Source of the DNA: Plotosus lineatus
Taxonomy: Eukaryota > Chordata > Actinopteri > Siluriformes > Plotosidae
NCBI GenBank assembly: GCA_024760905.1
Contig: CM045735.1
Coordinates: forward strand, 12,268,749 to 12,332,748
Direction of reading: 5' to 3'
DNA length: 64,000 nucleotides
The notes under the pieces were generated by a model. It had not been told where the DNA came from, did not search any database, and saw only the letters and a list, made by a program, of their open reading frames with translations. Numbering within the stretch: position 1 is the first letter of the stretch; each line of letters begins with the position of its first letter. A program made the translations under genes and the position numbers. Below, piece after piece: positions 1 to 10,384 of this stretch.

Positions 1-118
1 GCCCAGCAGTATATATGGATAGCAGTAAAAAATATATATACTGGGAAGGTAACCTGAGATGGACTAGCGTCCCATCCAGGAGGAGTTGAGAAGGAGAGAA
101 AAGCACCAGCCTACCCAC
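1..118 (+). mobile_element. SINE family B, 3' part (tRNA-derived)
   Basis: This is the 3' body of the most recurrent tRNA-derived SINE here: a segment about an ATACTGGGAAGGTAACCTG motif followed by GGACTAGCGTCCCATCCAGG. Fuller copies at 6086-6362, 9468-9765 and 48236-48533 carry the tRNA-like head with a B-box-like GTTCAAATCC. This copy is cut by the window edge, so its head is not seen. Confidence 0.75.
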
Positions 119-239
119 AACACTAAGGCTTAAATAGTCACACACACACACAAAGTTAAAGTATTTGCTGGAATAAAAACAAGTCTGGATGAGAGGAGGA
201 CTATTTAAAAAATACTTTGCAGATTGGAGATCTTGCTCT

Positions 240-490
240 CCGTAAAATTGAGATGGTTTGGACATGTACAGAGGAGGGATGGTGAGTATATTGGTAGTAG
301 GATGCTGAGGTTGGAACTACCAGGCAGAAGGCCTAGAGGAAGACCAAAGAGACGATTCATGGATGTGGTGAAGGAGGACATGAAGGTAGTTGGTGTAAGA
401 GGAGAAGATGCAAAGGATAGGGTGAGATGGAGGCAGATGATTCGCTGTGGCGACCCCTGAAGGGAAAAGCTGAAAGGAAAAGAAGAAGAG
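240..490 (+). mobile_element. RTE-type LINE, 5'-truncated 3' end
   Basis: The translation from about 244 reads RWFGHVQRRDGEYIG, then LPGRRPRGRPKRRFMDVV, and ends RCGDP. This is the same C-terminus as the long LINE copy at 16010-19172. It is followed by the shared 3' tail GGCGACCCCTGAAGGGAAAA and an AAGAAGAAG simple tail. Only the last ~80 codons are present, typical of 5' truncation during reverse transcription. Confidence 0.8.
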
Positions 491-493
491 ATC

Positions 494-930
494 TTGCTCT
501 CCGGCTATGACACAGTTCTTTTTGTGGCTCCTGGGACTGGGTGTACACTGACAAGCCATAACATTACCACGACTTATTGGTCAGCTCCAAACACAGCAAG
601 CTGCAATGTACTGTGTGTTGTGAATGCTTTCTCTCATACCCAGCTGCAATACTTTCAGCAGTTTGTTCGACAGTAGATCTGCTGTAGCATCAGAATAGAT
701 CTACTAGCCATTACGCTCCACCCATATCAGTGAGCATTAGGCACCCATTACACTTCAGTTCACTGATTTTCCTTCCTTAAACTAACTTAATTAGATACTA
801 AATATTGCATACCATTAACACTCCATAAGAACTTGCACTGTTTTTTCCCCTCATAACAAGCAAAAGGCTCAGACTGGTTTCAAGAAATAGGTACATAAAC
901 TTAAATTATGACCATTATGAACTTATATTA
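494..930. other. No gene recognised
   Basis: AT-rich unique-looking DNA between an RTE fragment and the (TA)n tract. The ORFs in it are short, overlap on both strands and show no family motif. Confidence 0.5.
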
Positions 931-997
931 TGACCACCAAGATCCATAGTATCCAGAAATATAAATATGTAATCAGAGTATGTATTGGAAGTGTTTG

Positions 998-1002
<5 letters not shown>

Positions 1003-1048
<46 letters not shown>
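1003..1048. repeat. (TA)n microsatellite
   Basis: Uninterrupted TA dinucleotides just before the left end of the composite element at 1054. Confidence 0.95.
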
Positions 1049-1053
<5 letters not shown>

Positions 1054-1131
1054 CAGGGATCCCTCACTTTTTGCGGTTAATTGGGACTGATATCTCACTG
1101 CGACCACCAAATTCTGCAAAGTAGATGTGTA

Positions 1132-1730
1132 TCTTCTTATTATTATTCTTTTCCTTTCCTTTCAGCTGTTCCCTTCAGGGGTGACCGCAGCGAATTATCT
1201 GCTTCCATCTCAACCTATCTTCTGCATCTTCTTCTCTCACTCCAACTACCTTCATGTCCTCCTTCACCACATCCATAAATCTTTGGTCTTTCTCCAGGCC
1301 TTCTGCCTGGTAGTTCCAATCTCAGCATCCTACTACCAATATACTCACTATCCCTCCTCTGTACATGTCCAAACCATCTTAATCTAGCCTCTCTGACTTT
1401 GTCTCCAAAACATCTTACATGTGCTGTCCCGCTGATGTACTCATTCCTCATCCTATCCATCCTCGTTACTCCCAGAGAGAACCTCAACATTTTCATCTCT
1501 GCTACCTAGAGCTCTGCCTTCTGTCTTTTCCTCAACGCCACTGTTTCTAAATCAACAACATCGCTGGCCTCATCACCGTCTTGTACAATTTTCCTTTCAT
1601 TCTTGCCGATACCTTCCTATCACACATCACACCGGACACTTTTCTCCAACCATTCCAACCTGCCTGCACATGCTTCTTCACCTCTTTTCCACAGTTTCTA
1701 CTGCTCTGGATTGTTGAGCCTAAGTACTTA
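1132..1730 (-). mobile_element. RTE-type LINE 3' fragment inside a MITE
   Basis: The minus strand encodes a string matching the C-terminus of the LINE at 16010-19172: GWNGWRKVSGVMCDRKVSAR, then LRFSLGVTRMDRMRNEYISG, then RWFGHVQRRDSEYIGSRMLR. Stops and frame changes break it. Its 3' tail lies at the left, reading as TTCCTTTCAGCTGTTCCCTT on the plus strand, so it runs right to left. Confidence 0.8.
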
Positions 1731-1956
1731 GTATGCGTACATTTATATGTGTATATAATATCAATAAATACATATTCAATGCTATAAATGCTTATATTAA
1801 CAATTAAACAGTCAAAAATAATACAGATACAGATAAAAGATGCAGATACATACAGTTGCACGCACTCAAATGTGCACCTCACATAAAAATGAAAGCAGTT
1901 TTGATGGGAGGTTTTGGGTTGTTTTTTGTTTTGTGTTTGTTTAGGAGTTTGTTTCA

Positions 1957-1966
<10 letters not shown>

Positions 1967-2041
<75 letters not shown>
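1967..2041. repeat. (AT)n microsatellite
   Basis: About 75 bases of AT dinucleotides abut the Penelope-like fragment. Four such junctions in the window join the same repeat family to AT tracts. Confidence 0.95.
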
Positions 2042-2045
<4 letters not shown>

Positions 2046-2230
2046 TTTCTGAGTAGATCCTTCCGTAGGAGAGTGCTCAATACTTTTTGGTAGAGCAAAT
2101 AACAAAAATAAAAGAAGATTCTTCTATAATCACCTGAAGAGAGAGGATGGTTTCACCACCCCTCGAAACAGATCTATAGTGATAAATGGAGTTTCAATAG
2201 AAAGTCTTTGTCCTGTCCTTTTATTTTTGC
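2042..2230. mobile_element. Penelope-like element fragment, collapsed inverted pair
   Basis: 2042-2115 is the element end in minus orientation; on the minus strand it includes ATTGAGCACTCTCCTACGG. 2119-2230 is the hammerhead-bearing part in plus orientation, ending at the same TTATTTTTG as the copy at 11468-11580. Relative to 11281-11580, the minus hammerhead arm is missing, as if the palindrome lost one arm. I assign it to Penelope-like elements from the hammerhead and (AT)n context; no reverse transcriptase is present. Confidence 0.6.
2129..2183 (+). ncRNA. Type I hammerhead ribozyme motif, one core change
   Basis: Order of parts: stem I strand ATCAC, core CTGAAGA, a stem II hairpin at 2141-2164, GAAA, a very short self-complementary stem III, then stem I strand GTGAT. 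The base preceding U16.1 (position 2176) is A, where the other three copies have G. This breaks the C15.2-G16.2 pair next to the cleavage site, so this copy may be weak or inactive. Confidence 0.75.

Positions 2231-2231
<1 letters not shown>

Positions 2232-2308
<77 letters not shown>
2232..2308. repeat. (AT)n microsatellite
   Basis: AT dinucleotide tract following the Penelope-like fragment; the MITE resumes directly after it. Confidence 0.95.
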
Positions 2309-2311
<3 letters not shown>

Positions 2312-2650
2312 AATTATGCAAAAAAAAAACCCAAACAAGCAAAAACAAAACAACAACCCAACCCCCCTAACAAAACTACTTTCATTTTTCTGTGAGGTGC
2401 ACATCTCAGTGTGCGTGCACGCGTCTGTATGTCTGTGTATTTATATTTTATTTACATCTTATGCATTATTTTTGAATGTTTCATTTTTATTATAAGCATT
2501 TATAGTGTTGAATATGTATTAATTAATATTATATACACATATACATGTACGCATACTTTAGTCAGAGGGTTTGATCCTACTTTGTGGAAATCGGCGGTTG
2601 TGGGGGCGGGGTCTAGGTCCCCATTAACCGTGGAAAGTGAGGGATCCCTG

Positions 2651-3128
2651 TATATTCATTCTCATAGACACTTATTCCTAATTATGGTCACAGGGTGACA
2701 GGCACCACTTATACATAAACACACATCAGCTCATCAAAAATCTGACCGTATTTTCTGGGCCTCAACTTTAAACTTGAATTAAATGTTATTATTGTTTCCC
2801 GCCCTCATTGCTTATTTTGCCTCATATTGTGTTGAACCGATGCAATAAACAAGTACCCTACTACTCATTTGGTGGTGGTGGTGGGGGTCACCCAACAATG
2901 TTTTTCGGAGTCCATGGTCCAGAGAAAACATTTAAATTTTGCCCATTTTTAAAAATGGTGGCGTAATTTTATTAATTGAGGGCTGTTCACCATGAATTAA
3001 AAAATGAGAAGTAAATCTTGATGGAATGACCATGGGTGTCATATTGTTTCATATGTTTCATGAAAGTAATAATAAATATGTTTAATGATAACCTATAGCT
3101 AATAAGAAATTCTGGTGGTTACTTCCCG
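2651..3128. other. No gene recognised
   Basis: Unique-looking AT-rich sequence with a (GGT)n stretch near 2870. No splice-framed ORF or family motif seen. Confidence 0.5.
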
Positions 3129-3129
3129 T

Positions 3130-3470
3130 CTCTTACTGAGAATTTCCAGTCATTTATTCACTGGCTGAACAGCTGCGCCTATCTTAAAGCAAGAAGGTTA
3201 ATGTAAACCCTGAATAGTTTGCCAGTTCATCGCAGCGCAACACAGACACACAAGTATTCACATTCACACCCAGAGCAATTTGGAAGAGCCAGTAAGCATA
3301 ATGTGCATGTCTTTGGATTTTATGAGCAAACCAGAGCATCTGGACGGAACCCACAAAAATACTGGAAAAGCATGCAAACTCCACACAGAAACACTCTTGC
3401 CATGCTCAAGACTCTTGGTAACCACGACCGCCTCAGGCTTCTGTGAATTTTTTTACTTAAAATTATTAAC
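3130..3470 (-). mobile_element. SINE family C (tRNA-derived), diverged
   Basis: The plus strand shows the reversed body of a common fish SINE: CATTCACACCCAGAGCAATTT, then TGCATGTCTTTGGA, then GCAAACTCCACACAGAAACA. The tRNA-like head would lie at the right end. Better copies are at 26900-27235 and 28770-29145. Confidence 0.65.
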
Positions 3471-3858
3471 AGTAAGCTGATTTTAAATTTCATGCATGAG
3501 TGTTGAGAAACCAAATGCTGCAGATATAGCCTCACCAAGCACTAATTACTAGTACATGAGATCTATCCACAAAGCTCAGTGAAAATCCAAGACCAAGACT
3601 GACAATGGAAGCTATAGTGAGGCCAACTGTCACTTATTGTCCGCAGCTGTATCAGACAATCAATTGAATAGCGCTGCATAAGTAAGAGCTATATGGGTGG
3701 GTGACTAGAAAGAAATCATTGTGAAAGAAAACAACAGAAAAAACACAAGTGTGTGTAATACAGTGAAATATTGTGTTGCGGCATCATGATCTGTAGACGG
3801 TATTAATCAAAAGTTTGGTTCTTGACAGTGCTGAAGAGAAGATGGACAGAGCAAAATA

Positions 3859-4698
3859 CAGTAAAACCTCCTCTGACGAACGCTTAAGCTCACGAACTTT
3901 TCGCCTCAAGAACATTAAATTTGCGAGCATATTGTCTCTGCTGACGAACTAGTTTTCGGCGGACAAACCAAACCACGCGGTCGAATAGCGCCACGGTGGC
4001 AGCCACGAGAAGCTGATGCACGCTCACGGCGTCCCAGTTCGTCACCCCCTTTCTTTGAGTGCGGACGTGGTTTGTGTTTGATAGACATTTTGGACCATAT
4101 TGAGTGTACTTTTGCTATTATGGGACCGAAAAAGACCCCACCACAGGCTAGTGTTAAGCCTAAGAAGACATTAAAGAAAATTACGATCGAGCAGAAGAAG
4201 GAGATCATTGAAAAAAACGAACGAGGTGTGCGTTTGTGTGACTTAGCGTCCCAGTACCAGTACGCTAAGTCTACCATTGCTACCATCCGTAAGAACAAAG
4301 AAGCTATTAAGTGTGCGTGTGTGGCTAAGGGTGTTTCCAAACAGTAGGCGTTTCCAAACACTCCTTCCAAACAGTAAGTCCCTCCCTCCCTCCTCCTCCC
4401 ACTCCATTCCATCAAGCCGTCAACTACCATCACAAAGGTAAATAAAACGACTTTATTATACAGTACAGTTTATTTCTTTAATTACAATACAATATCACAT
4501 TTATTATACATAAAATAAGGTATATTTTTGTGTAGTTTTAAGGCTTATTTAGTAGAAAATTATGTTTTATGGGGACCTGGGAACGGATTATTCTCATTTT
4601 CATGGTTTCTTATGGGAAATAAATGTTCGGAAGACGAACTTTTCGCCTTACACACACTTTCTGGGAACCAATTATGTTCGTGAGCTGAGGTATCACTG
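3859..4698 (+). mobile_element. Tigger/pogo-type DNA transposon, internally deleted
   Basis: A TA precedes CAGTAAAACCTC at 3859, and GAGGTATCACTG at 4687-4698 is followed by TA. The ends are inverted repeats and both carry a CTCACGAAC-type motif. TA target duplication and CAGT termini fit the Tc1/mariner superfamily, Tigger branch. At 840 bases it is too short for a full transposase; only the N-terminal coding part remains (4120-4347). Confidence 0.8.
4120..4347 (+). pseudogene. Tigger-type transposase, N-terminal fragment
   Basis: Starts MGPKKTPPQASVKPKK and continues ITIEQKKEIIEKNERGVRL, CDLASQYQYAKSTIATIRKN, giving 75 codons before a stop. This is the Psq/CENP-B-like helix-turn-helix that opens pogo/Tigger transposases. 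The rest of the DNA-binding region and the DDE catalytic domain are absent. The reading frame begins 16 codons earlier in the same frame, but the ATG at 4120 gives the usual transposase start. Confidence 0.8.
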
Positions 4699-4769
4699 TA
4701 CATGGGATATTACACGTGAACCTGATTTAGAAAATGCATCCAACTTTTGAGTCACTTTATCTTTTATTT

Positions 4770-4838
4770 GTGTTATGGGAAGCGTGAAGCCTATGAAGGC
4801 ATGGTATACTCTGAACTTGACAGTCCATCACAAGGCTA

Positions 4839-4894
<56 letters not shown>

Positions 4895-5095
4895 TCACAC
4901 TCACATCCAGGAGTGATTTAGAACAGCCACTTTACCAAACGTGCATGTTTCTGGACTGTCGAAGGTTTCCTTTCTCCAGGATACCCGGAGAAAACCCTTG
5001 TAAGCACAGAATTTTTTTCAGTGAGCCAGGGACTCAAACCCAGGACCTTCTTTCTGTAAAACAAGTGCTAACCACTACACCACTCTACCCGCTGG
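4770..5095 (-). mobile_element. SINE family C with embedded (AC)n
   Basis: The reversed SINE body (TGCATGTTTCTGGACTGT, then CCGGAGAAAACCC, then a head complement ending CTAACCACTACACCACTC) is interrupted by (AC)n at about 4840-4893, where the normal sequence has a short CACACTCACA run. The microsatellite probably grew from that seed. Confidence 0.65.
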
Positions 5096-5317
5096 ACTTG
5101 AGCCAATGCATGGAGACTAAAAGGGATTTTTTGTGCTTTAGCCTCAACCACTTCTCCACGGTTATGTTTAGAAAACAAAACCCTCAAAACCTAAGTTTGG
5201 GAGGAGCTTCACTTTTCAGCAGGGCAGTGTGTCCAGACACAAATACACAGCAATGCATGACGGATTAAAAAAAAAAGTAAGAACTTTAACTTTAACAGAC
5301 ACTGTTTGAATATTGAT

Positions 5318-5660
5318 GTCATCCAACCAACCACCCAAACATCTGTCCAACCAACCACTCAACCAACCTCCCAACCATTCAACCAACCAACCATCCAATC
5401 ACCCAACCATCCATCCAACCAACCACCCACCCAACCACCCAACCAACCAACCATCCAACCAACCAACCAACCAACCAACCAAACAACCAATCACCCAACC
5501 ATCCATCCATCCAACCACCCAACCAACCAACCATCTAACCAACCAACCAACCAATCACCCAACCATCCATCCAACCAACCACCCAACCAACCAACCATCC
5601 AACCAACCAACCAACCAACCAACCAATCACCCAACCAACCATCCAACCAATCAACCAACC
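5318..5660. repeat. CCAACCAACCAT-type tandem repeat
   Basis: About 340 bases built of CCAA, CCAT and CACC units (for example ACCAACCATCCAACCAACCA), virtually without G on the plus strand. Frames are open in both directions only because the unit lacks stops, so the predicted Asn/Gln/Pro/Thr-rich peptides are not genes. Confidence 0.95.
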
Positions 5661-6039
5661 TGAACACCAATCTAGAACAAATCTGCCAAGAAGTCTGGAC
5701 AAAGTCACTTCCAAGCTGTATGAAACACTGGTGGGAACTTACTGTCCCATGTCATTTTAAAATCTTCAATTTTTAAAGACCTGTTAACAAATAATCTATC
5801 ATTTGAATGTATTTGTTGCTTCCTTTCTGTAAAATATTATTTATTTACACACAAGTGTCACTTGTAACAACGTTGAATCTGATGACATCTATGGAAGTTG
5901 ACTACTTTTGTAGGGCAGGAAATTTATCCCAAAGCCTGCCTTTGCACAGAGTTGGTAGCAATAGGCTCCAGCCTCCCCACGTCCCTTATAGGAATAAGCA
6001 TTATACCAAATGAGTGAATGAATAAATGTATATTCATTC

Positions 6040-6480
6040 TATTGATCATCCTTATTCATTTTCTGAACCACTTAATCCTAATTAGGGGCCGGTGAGTCGT
6101 AGTTAGGGTGCTGCACTCATGATCGGGAGGTTGTGTGTTCAAATCCCAGTTCGACCCTCACTGTGCTAAGACTCCTGAGCATGGTCTTAACCACAAGTAT
6201 GCCTCTGTTCCCCCAGCAGTATAAATGGGTACCAGTAAAAATACTGGGAAGGTAACCTGCGATGGACTAGCATCCCATCCGGGAGGAATTGACGCTATGG
6301 AAACCAGGGATAAGCACCGGCCTGATGAGTCACTATGGCTCGCATGTAAAAAGCCCAATGGACTTTACCAACTTAATCGTAATCCTAATTAGGGTCAAGG
6401 GGAGGTTGGAGCCCATCTCAGCCAACTCTGGGAGAAGGCAGAGTACACCCTGAACAGTTCTTCAGGCCATCGCAGCACAT
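6040..6480 (-). mobile_element. SINE family A, split by SINE B
   Basis: The tail of SINE A (TTTTCTGAACCACTTAATCC) stops at about 6085 and resumes after 6362 with TAATCCTAATTAGGGTC, then GGCAGAGTACACCCTG. The host repeat is in minus orientation because its tRNA-like head lies at the right end in full copies. Confidence 0.7.
6086..6362 (+). mobile_element. SINE family B, near-complete
   Basis: The tRNA-like head (GTAGTTAGGGTGCTGCACTC, then a B-box-like GTTCAAATCCC) is followed by the family body and a tail reading AAAAAGCCCAATGGACTTTA. ACTTAATC flanks it on both sides with small differences, consistent with target duplication inside SINE A. Confidence 0.75.
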
Positions 6481-6851
6481 TGATCATTTAAACTGGAATC
6501 TTTTACATACCAGAGTACCTATTTCAATTAATCGTCAACATTGTATGTTCCCGATCTGGTTGTTAATTCTACAGGCTCTCTTTTTTTTTTCTTGGTATGA
6601 ACTGTTTGTTTATTTATTTTTTTTAATGGTAAAGTCAAGCAATGGCTTTATTTACCCTTTTACCATGTCGCATTTGAGCCTTTGTCCTGTGTCAAAAATA
6701 CCAGTTTGACTGAGCCATATTTTCCTTCCTCCCAGATGTAGGCAGAGGATACTTTGTATATGAAACCAGAAGCTGCCTGCCTTCTACATGCATGATGTCA
6801 TCACAGTAAGAACCTCCTCCTCCCTCCTCACCTGCTGCTTTGGGAATACAG

Positions 6852-6858
6852 TATAAAA
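6852..6858 (+). promoter_or_regulatory. TATA box of the claudin gene
   Basis: TATAAAA at 6852, 119 bases before the claudin ATG. A start about 25-35 bases downstream would give a 5' leader of roughly 90 bases. The position and the lack of another core element suggest it is used; no transcript evidence is available. Confidence 0.6.
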
Positions 6859-6970
6859 GGAGCTTGTTTTCCTCATGGTATCAGCACATCATCTATCAAC
6901 ACAAAAGCTGTTGGATTGGTATAACTGATCTGCCTTTGTTTCATCCGGTTTAGACCATCTATAATTCACC

Positions 6971-7609
6971 ATGTCAATGGGAATGGAAATTGGGGGCATT
7001 GCCCTGGGTCTAATAGGCTGGATCATGGCTATTGTAACCTGTGCTCTGCCTATGTGGAGGGTCTCGGCTTTTGTTGGGGCTAACATTGTCACAGCTCAAG
7101 TCATCTGGGAGGGCATCTGGATGACCTGTGTGGTGCAGAGTACTGGACAGATGCAGTGCAAGATATACGATTCCATGCTGGCTCTTTCTCAGGACCTTCA
7201 GGCAGCCCGGGCCATGTCCATCATCTCCATAATTCTGGGTGTCCTGGGCATACTGATCTCCATCATGGGTGCAAAGTGCACCAACTGCATTGAGGATGAG
7301 GGATCCAAGGCAAAAGTCATGATTGTTTCTGGCATCTGCTTCATTCTCGCCGGCATCCTGACACTTATCCCAGTGTCCTGGACCTCAAGCGCCATTGTTC
7401 GTGATTTCTACAACCCGCTGGTTGTAGCTGCTCAGCGCAGGGAGTTGGGAGCAGCGCTGTACATAGGTTTTGGGGCCGCTGCCCTTCTCGTCATCGGAGG
7501 AGCGTTGCTGTGTTGCTCTTGTCCACCACGCGAGGACAAGTACAAGCCCCCGAAAAAAGCCTATACTGCTCCTCGCTCCACCAGTGGATATGGAAAGGAC
7601 TATGTATAA
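6971..7609 (+). CDS. Claudin (claudin-3/4/5/6/9 type)
   Basis: A four-pass tight-junction protein of 212 residues, uninterrupted by introns as in the mammalian claudin-3/4/5/6/9 group. Membrane segments lie at about residues 8-28, 81-101, 116-136 and 160-182. The first extracellular loop has W29, the GIW motif at 48-50, and C53 and C63, the claudin signature W-x(n)-G-[LI]-W-x-x-C-x(8-10)-C. It is followed by the conserved [18 protein letters not shown]. The second loop contains FYNPLV (146-151). The tail is short and ends in YV, a PDZ-binding type for ZO proteins. The ATG has CACC before it, and residue 3 is also Met. Its role is barrier or pore formation between epithelial or endothelial cells; charge selectivity cannot be told from sequence alone. 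The fish-specific letter name (cldna, cldnh and so on) cannot be fixed here. The frame is intact. Confidence 0.95.
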   Translation: MSMGMEIGGIALGLIGWIMAIVTCALPMWRVSAFVGANIVTAQVIWEGIWMTCVVQSTGQMQCKIYDSMLALSQDLQAARAMSIISIILGVLGILISIMGAKCTNCIEDEGSKAKVMIVSGICFILAGILTLIPVSWTSSAIVRDFYNPLVVAAQRRELGAALYIGFGAAALLVIGGALLCCSCPPREDKYKPPKKAYTAPRSTSGYGKDYV

Positions 7610-8265
7610 AATTCTTTAAGAGACAGGTAAAAATGTAATCCAGGAAGACAGTGAGTCTTCTGAGTAGACTCCGAGATGAAGGGCTGTGATGTGCTGTTCA
7701 TATTTGCTTTGTGTTGTGTTTGCTATTTGTATTTGGACTTGCTTTATAAATGAACCTGTGGAATGACCAGGTGAAAACTGAACTGCTTGAATATATTACC
7801 ATTGCATTTATATATTTTTTTTGTTTGTTTGTTTAAAAGGAACTCATTTCATTTTATACTAATGTTTTAATGCTAGTTTTTTTCTGTATAAGCTCTTGTC
7901 CTGATGCTCTGTAACCATACTCAGGAAGAACACAGTGCCTTTTTTTTCTTTTTTTTTTTTTACATGTATTTGATTATTGAAATCAGCCTTGAGACAGAAA
8001 CCAAACGCCAACATGGATAATGACTTGAGACCTACATTATCTATATTTTCTTCTTTAAGCTTTGCTTTAAAATTTAAGCTAGATGTGTGTTTCTATTTAT
8101 GTTAATTCACAGCTCATGTATTTTACTTATTGTGTTGAGATTCTGCTAAACATTGTTAAGTTGTTGTACATAAGCATTTATGCTGTCCTTCATTCTAATA
8201 TCTAAATACTTATGTCTCTGAGCATAATTTATCTGAAATATAAATTTAACAGACTTTTGTGATAT

Positions 8266-8271
8266 ATTAAA
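8266..8271 (+). other. Candidate poly(A) signal for the claudin gene
   Basis: ATTAAA about 660 bases after the claudin stop, within an AT-rich 3' region free of recognisable repeats. No earlier canonical AATAAA was noticed in that stretch. This is only a candidate. Confidence 0.35.
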
Positions 8272-8289
8272 AAAACAAAACCCTGACAA

Positions 8290-8720
8290 GTACAATTTCA
8301 GTGAGTGGCAATATTTACTCTGTGTGTTATAATAACAAAGAAGTCAGCCTGCTTGGTGGTGTAGTGAAAACAAATATAAGGCCTTAACCCACAGAACTTC
8401 AAACAGCACAATTGTTTGCCAGAGGAGGTGGTTAATGAATTACACCAAACTTCTAGAGAATGAGACAGAAAGAAAGGCTATCTCATAATAACTGAGGAAT
8501 CATAATGTAAAGTATAGGGTGAAATAGATAGATGTTTGGCATCATATCTAATTGAGCAATACTTTACTTTAGGAATAAAACATGACACGGTGATACTTGT
8601 TCTTCACCAAATAAATAATGTGCTACTTCATCATTAATTCTTTTCCAGTTAAAGCATATCAAGAAGTTTTCTTCTGCTCATGTGACATTAATTTGCTTGT
8701 TATTATAATATCCTTTAGGG
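8290..8720. other. No gene recognised
   Basis: Unique-looking AT-rich sequence between the claudin 3' region and a SINE. Confidence 0.5.
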
Positions 8721-8725
8721 CTTTT

Positions 8726-9013
8726 TACACCCGAGTCATAGTGGCTCATCAAGCCGGTGCTTATGCCCGATTTCCATAGCGTGAAACAACTAGAAGTTCA
8801 ACTCCTCCTGGATGGGATGCTAGTCCATTGCAGGTTACCTTCCCAGTATATTTTTACTGGTACACATTTATACTGCTGGATGAACAGAGTTGCACACTTG
8901 TGGTTGAGACCTTGCCCAGGGGTCTTAGCACAGTGGGGGTCTAACTGGGATTTGAACACACAGCCTCCCGATCATGAGCACAGCACCCTAACCACTATGC
9001 CACCGGCTCCACG
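8726..9013 (-). mobile_element. SINE family B, near-complete
   Basis: Reads from a tail complement (TTTTTACACCCGAGTCATAG) to a head complement (GATTTGAACACACAGCCTCC, then ACCACTATGCCACCGGC). It is the full-length family in reverse orientation, slightly diverged. Confidence 0.75.
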
Positions 9014-9235
9014 TTATTATAATATACTGAAAAATAAATTATTTCATTTTTAGCAATACATCCCACATTTTATCTATTTATATTTGCATTCAAGGTTGCT
9101 GAACCATCACAAAGTTAGTTCCGCCTGCATTTTTCCATTCATTGCCTCAACAGGCTCTCTTTGCTTTCTTTTTCAAAAGAAAAAAATGCAGTGCAGTTTA
9201 ATAGATTACTAACAAACCAGGACAACAAGTCAAGC

Positions 9236-9440
9236 TTATTTGTATTGCGCATTTGATAAACAAGTTCCACAGAGGAGAAATAATTCAAAATGGAAAGAAA
9301 AAGTATACATAAAATTATAAGGCTTAACAAAGCATAAAATAACATGAGAACATAAAGACATGAACAAAGTGAAAAAGCAAATAAAAAAGAATTAACAGAA
9401 AAGGAGGTGATTACAATAAATCCGACTCTAAAATTAAAGT
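9236..9440. repeat. Possible dispersed fish repeat (AAGTCAAGCTTATTTGTATTG type)
   Basis: The opening CAAGTCAAGCTTATTTGTAT resembles a motif I recall as frequent in fish genomic DNA, followed by A-rich sequence. The boundaries are guesses. Confidence 0.3.
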
Positions 9441-9467
9441 TTACTATCTACTACACACTTTAAAGTG

Positions 9468-9765
9468 GGGCCGGCGGCGTCGTGGTTAGGGTGCTGTGCT
9501 CATGATCAGGAGGTTGTGAGTTCAAATCCCACTGAGACCCTCACAATGCTAAGACCCCTGGGCAAGGTCGCAACCACAAGTGTGCTTCTGTTCACCCAGC
9601 AGTATAAATGGGTACCGGTAAAAATATACTGGGAAGGTAACCTGCAATGGACTAGCGTCCCATCCAGGGGGAGTTGAACTCCTGGTTGCTTCACGCCCCA
9701 AAACCAGGGATAAGCACCAGCCTGATGAGCCACTAGGCTCGGGTGTAAAAACCCAACAGACTTAC
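9468..9765 (+). mobile_element. SINE family B, full-length
   Basis: The best copy of the family here. The head has GTGGTTAGGGTGCTGTGCTC and a B-box-like GTTCAAATCCC; the body has CCAGCAGTATAAATGGGTAC and TGGACTAGCGTCCCATCCAG; the tail has GCCACTAGGCTCGGGTGTAA. The tRNA-like head could drive pol III transcription. Confidence 0.85.
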
Positions 9766-10384
9766 CTACACACTTTAAAAACTTTTTAGTTCTATGTCCT
9801 CGAGACTCACCCACTGTGACACTCACCCACTCACAGCACTACAGACTCCATCGATCTATTATCTGTATCCTTTAGGAATGTGATGAAAACTGCTACCAAT
9901 GCTAGTTGTCTTTGGGTAAATGGTTGGATGCCCCAACAGGTCAAATGTCCTTCATTAAATTCTAAATACGGAAGCTTTAGTAGGACAAAGACAGTGCTTT
10001 TCTTTGGTAAATATTGAAACATTTAAAAAAAAAAAAAATCAATGTACGATGAATTCTTTTATAACTCAGTTGATACTTTATAAAACAATATGGGTTACAT
10101 CAACAATTAGATTCAGCACATTAATAGAAACCTGCGAATTGAATTCACGGCCAGATCTACTGTCAGTCCTCCTATTATCGAATATCCAAAGGTACACCAT
10201 CTGATCGGTTGAATTAGAGACTGTGGTGAAAAGGAAATCTTTATCATCGTTAATTTTTTTTTTTTTTTTATAGATGTAGTGATCCACTGTGTGAAACCAT
10301 ATATCTGATTAATCTATCACAAAATATACTTCATGGATCTATAAGTTAAAGTTCTATTGATGTTTAACAATTAATGTTGATGGT

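Larger units (their letters stand above)
1054..2650. mobile_element. Composite of two opposed Tigger-like MITE halves, RTE fragment and Penelope-like core
   Basis: The left end begins CAGGGATCCCTCACTTTTTG after TA. The right end is its inverted counterpart, AAAGTGAGGGATCCCTG followed by TA. The same MITE is complete at 35349-35771 and 51108-51579, where the two ends differ; here both ends are the same end type. The left half (1054-1131, resuming about 1731-1966) is split by an RTE fragment. The centre (1967-2308) is (AT)n, Penelope-like sequence in both orientations, then (AT)n. The right half is 2309-2650 in reverse orientation. The whole is therefore a fold-back structure. Confidence 0.65.

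Noticed and set aside
1547..2098. Open frame of 183 codons on the minus strand
   Set aside because: Joins an RTE fragment to (AT)n read as Ile-Tyr repeats; no single gene.
3915..4433. Minus-strand frame of 172 codons
   Set aside because: Antisense across the Tigger element; the plus strand carries the recognisable transposase N-terminus.
5306..5776. Open frame of 156 codons, Asn/Gln/Pro/Thr-rich
   Set aside because: Product of the G-free CCAA/CCAT array; two frames are open in parallel.
9468..9560. Possible tRNA gene
   Set aside because: A- and B-box-like sequences belong to the SINE B head, followed by the SINE body and tail; no cloverleaf acceptor stem was found. The same applies to SINE A, C and D heads.
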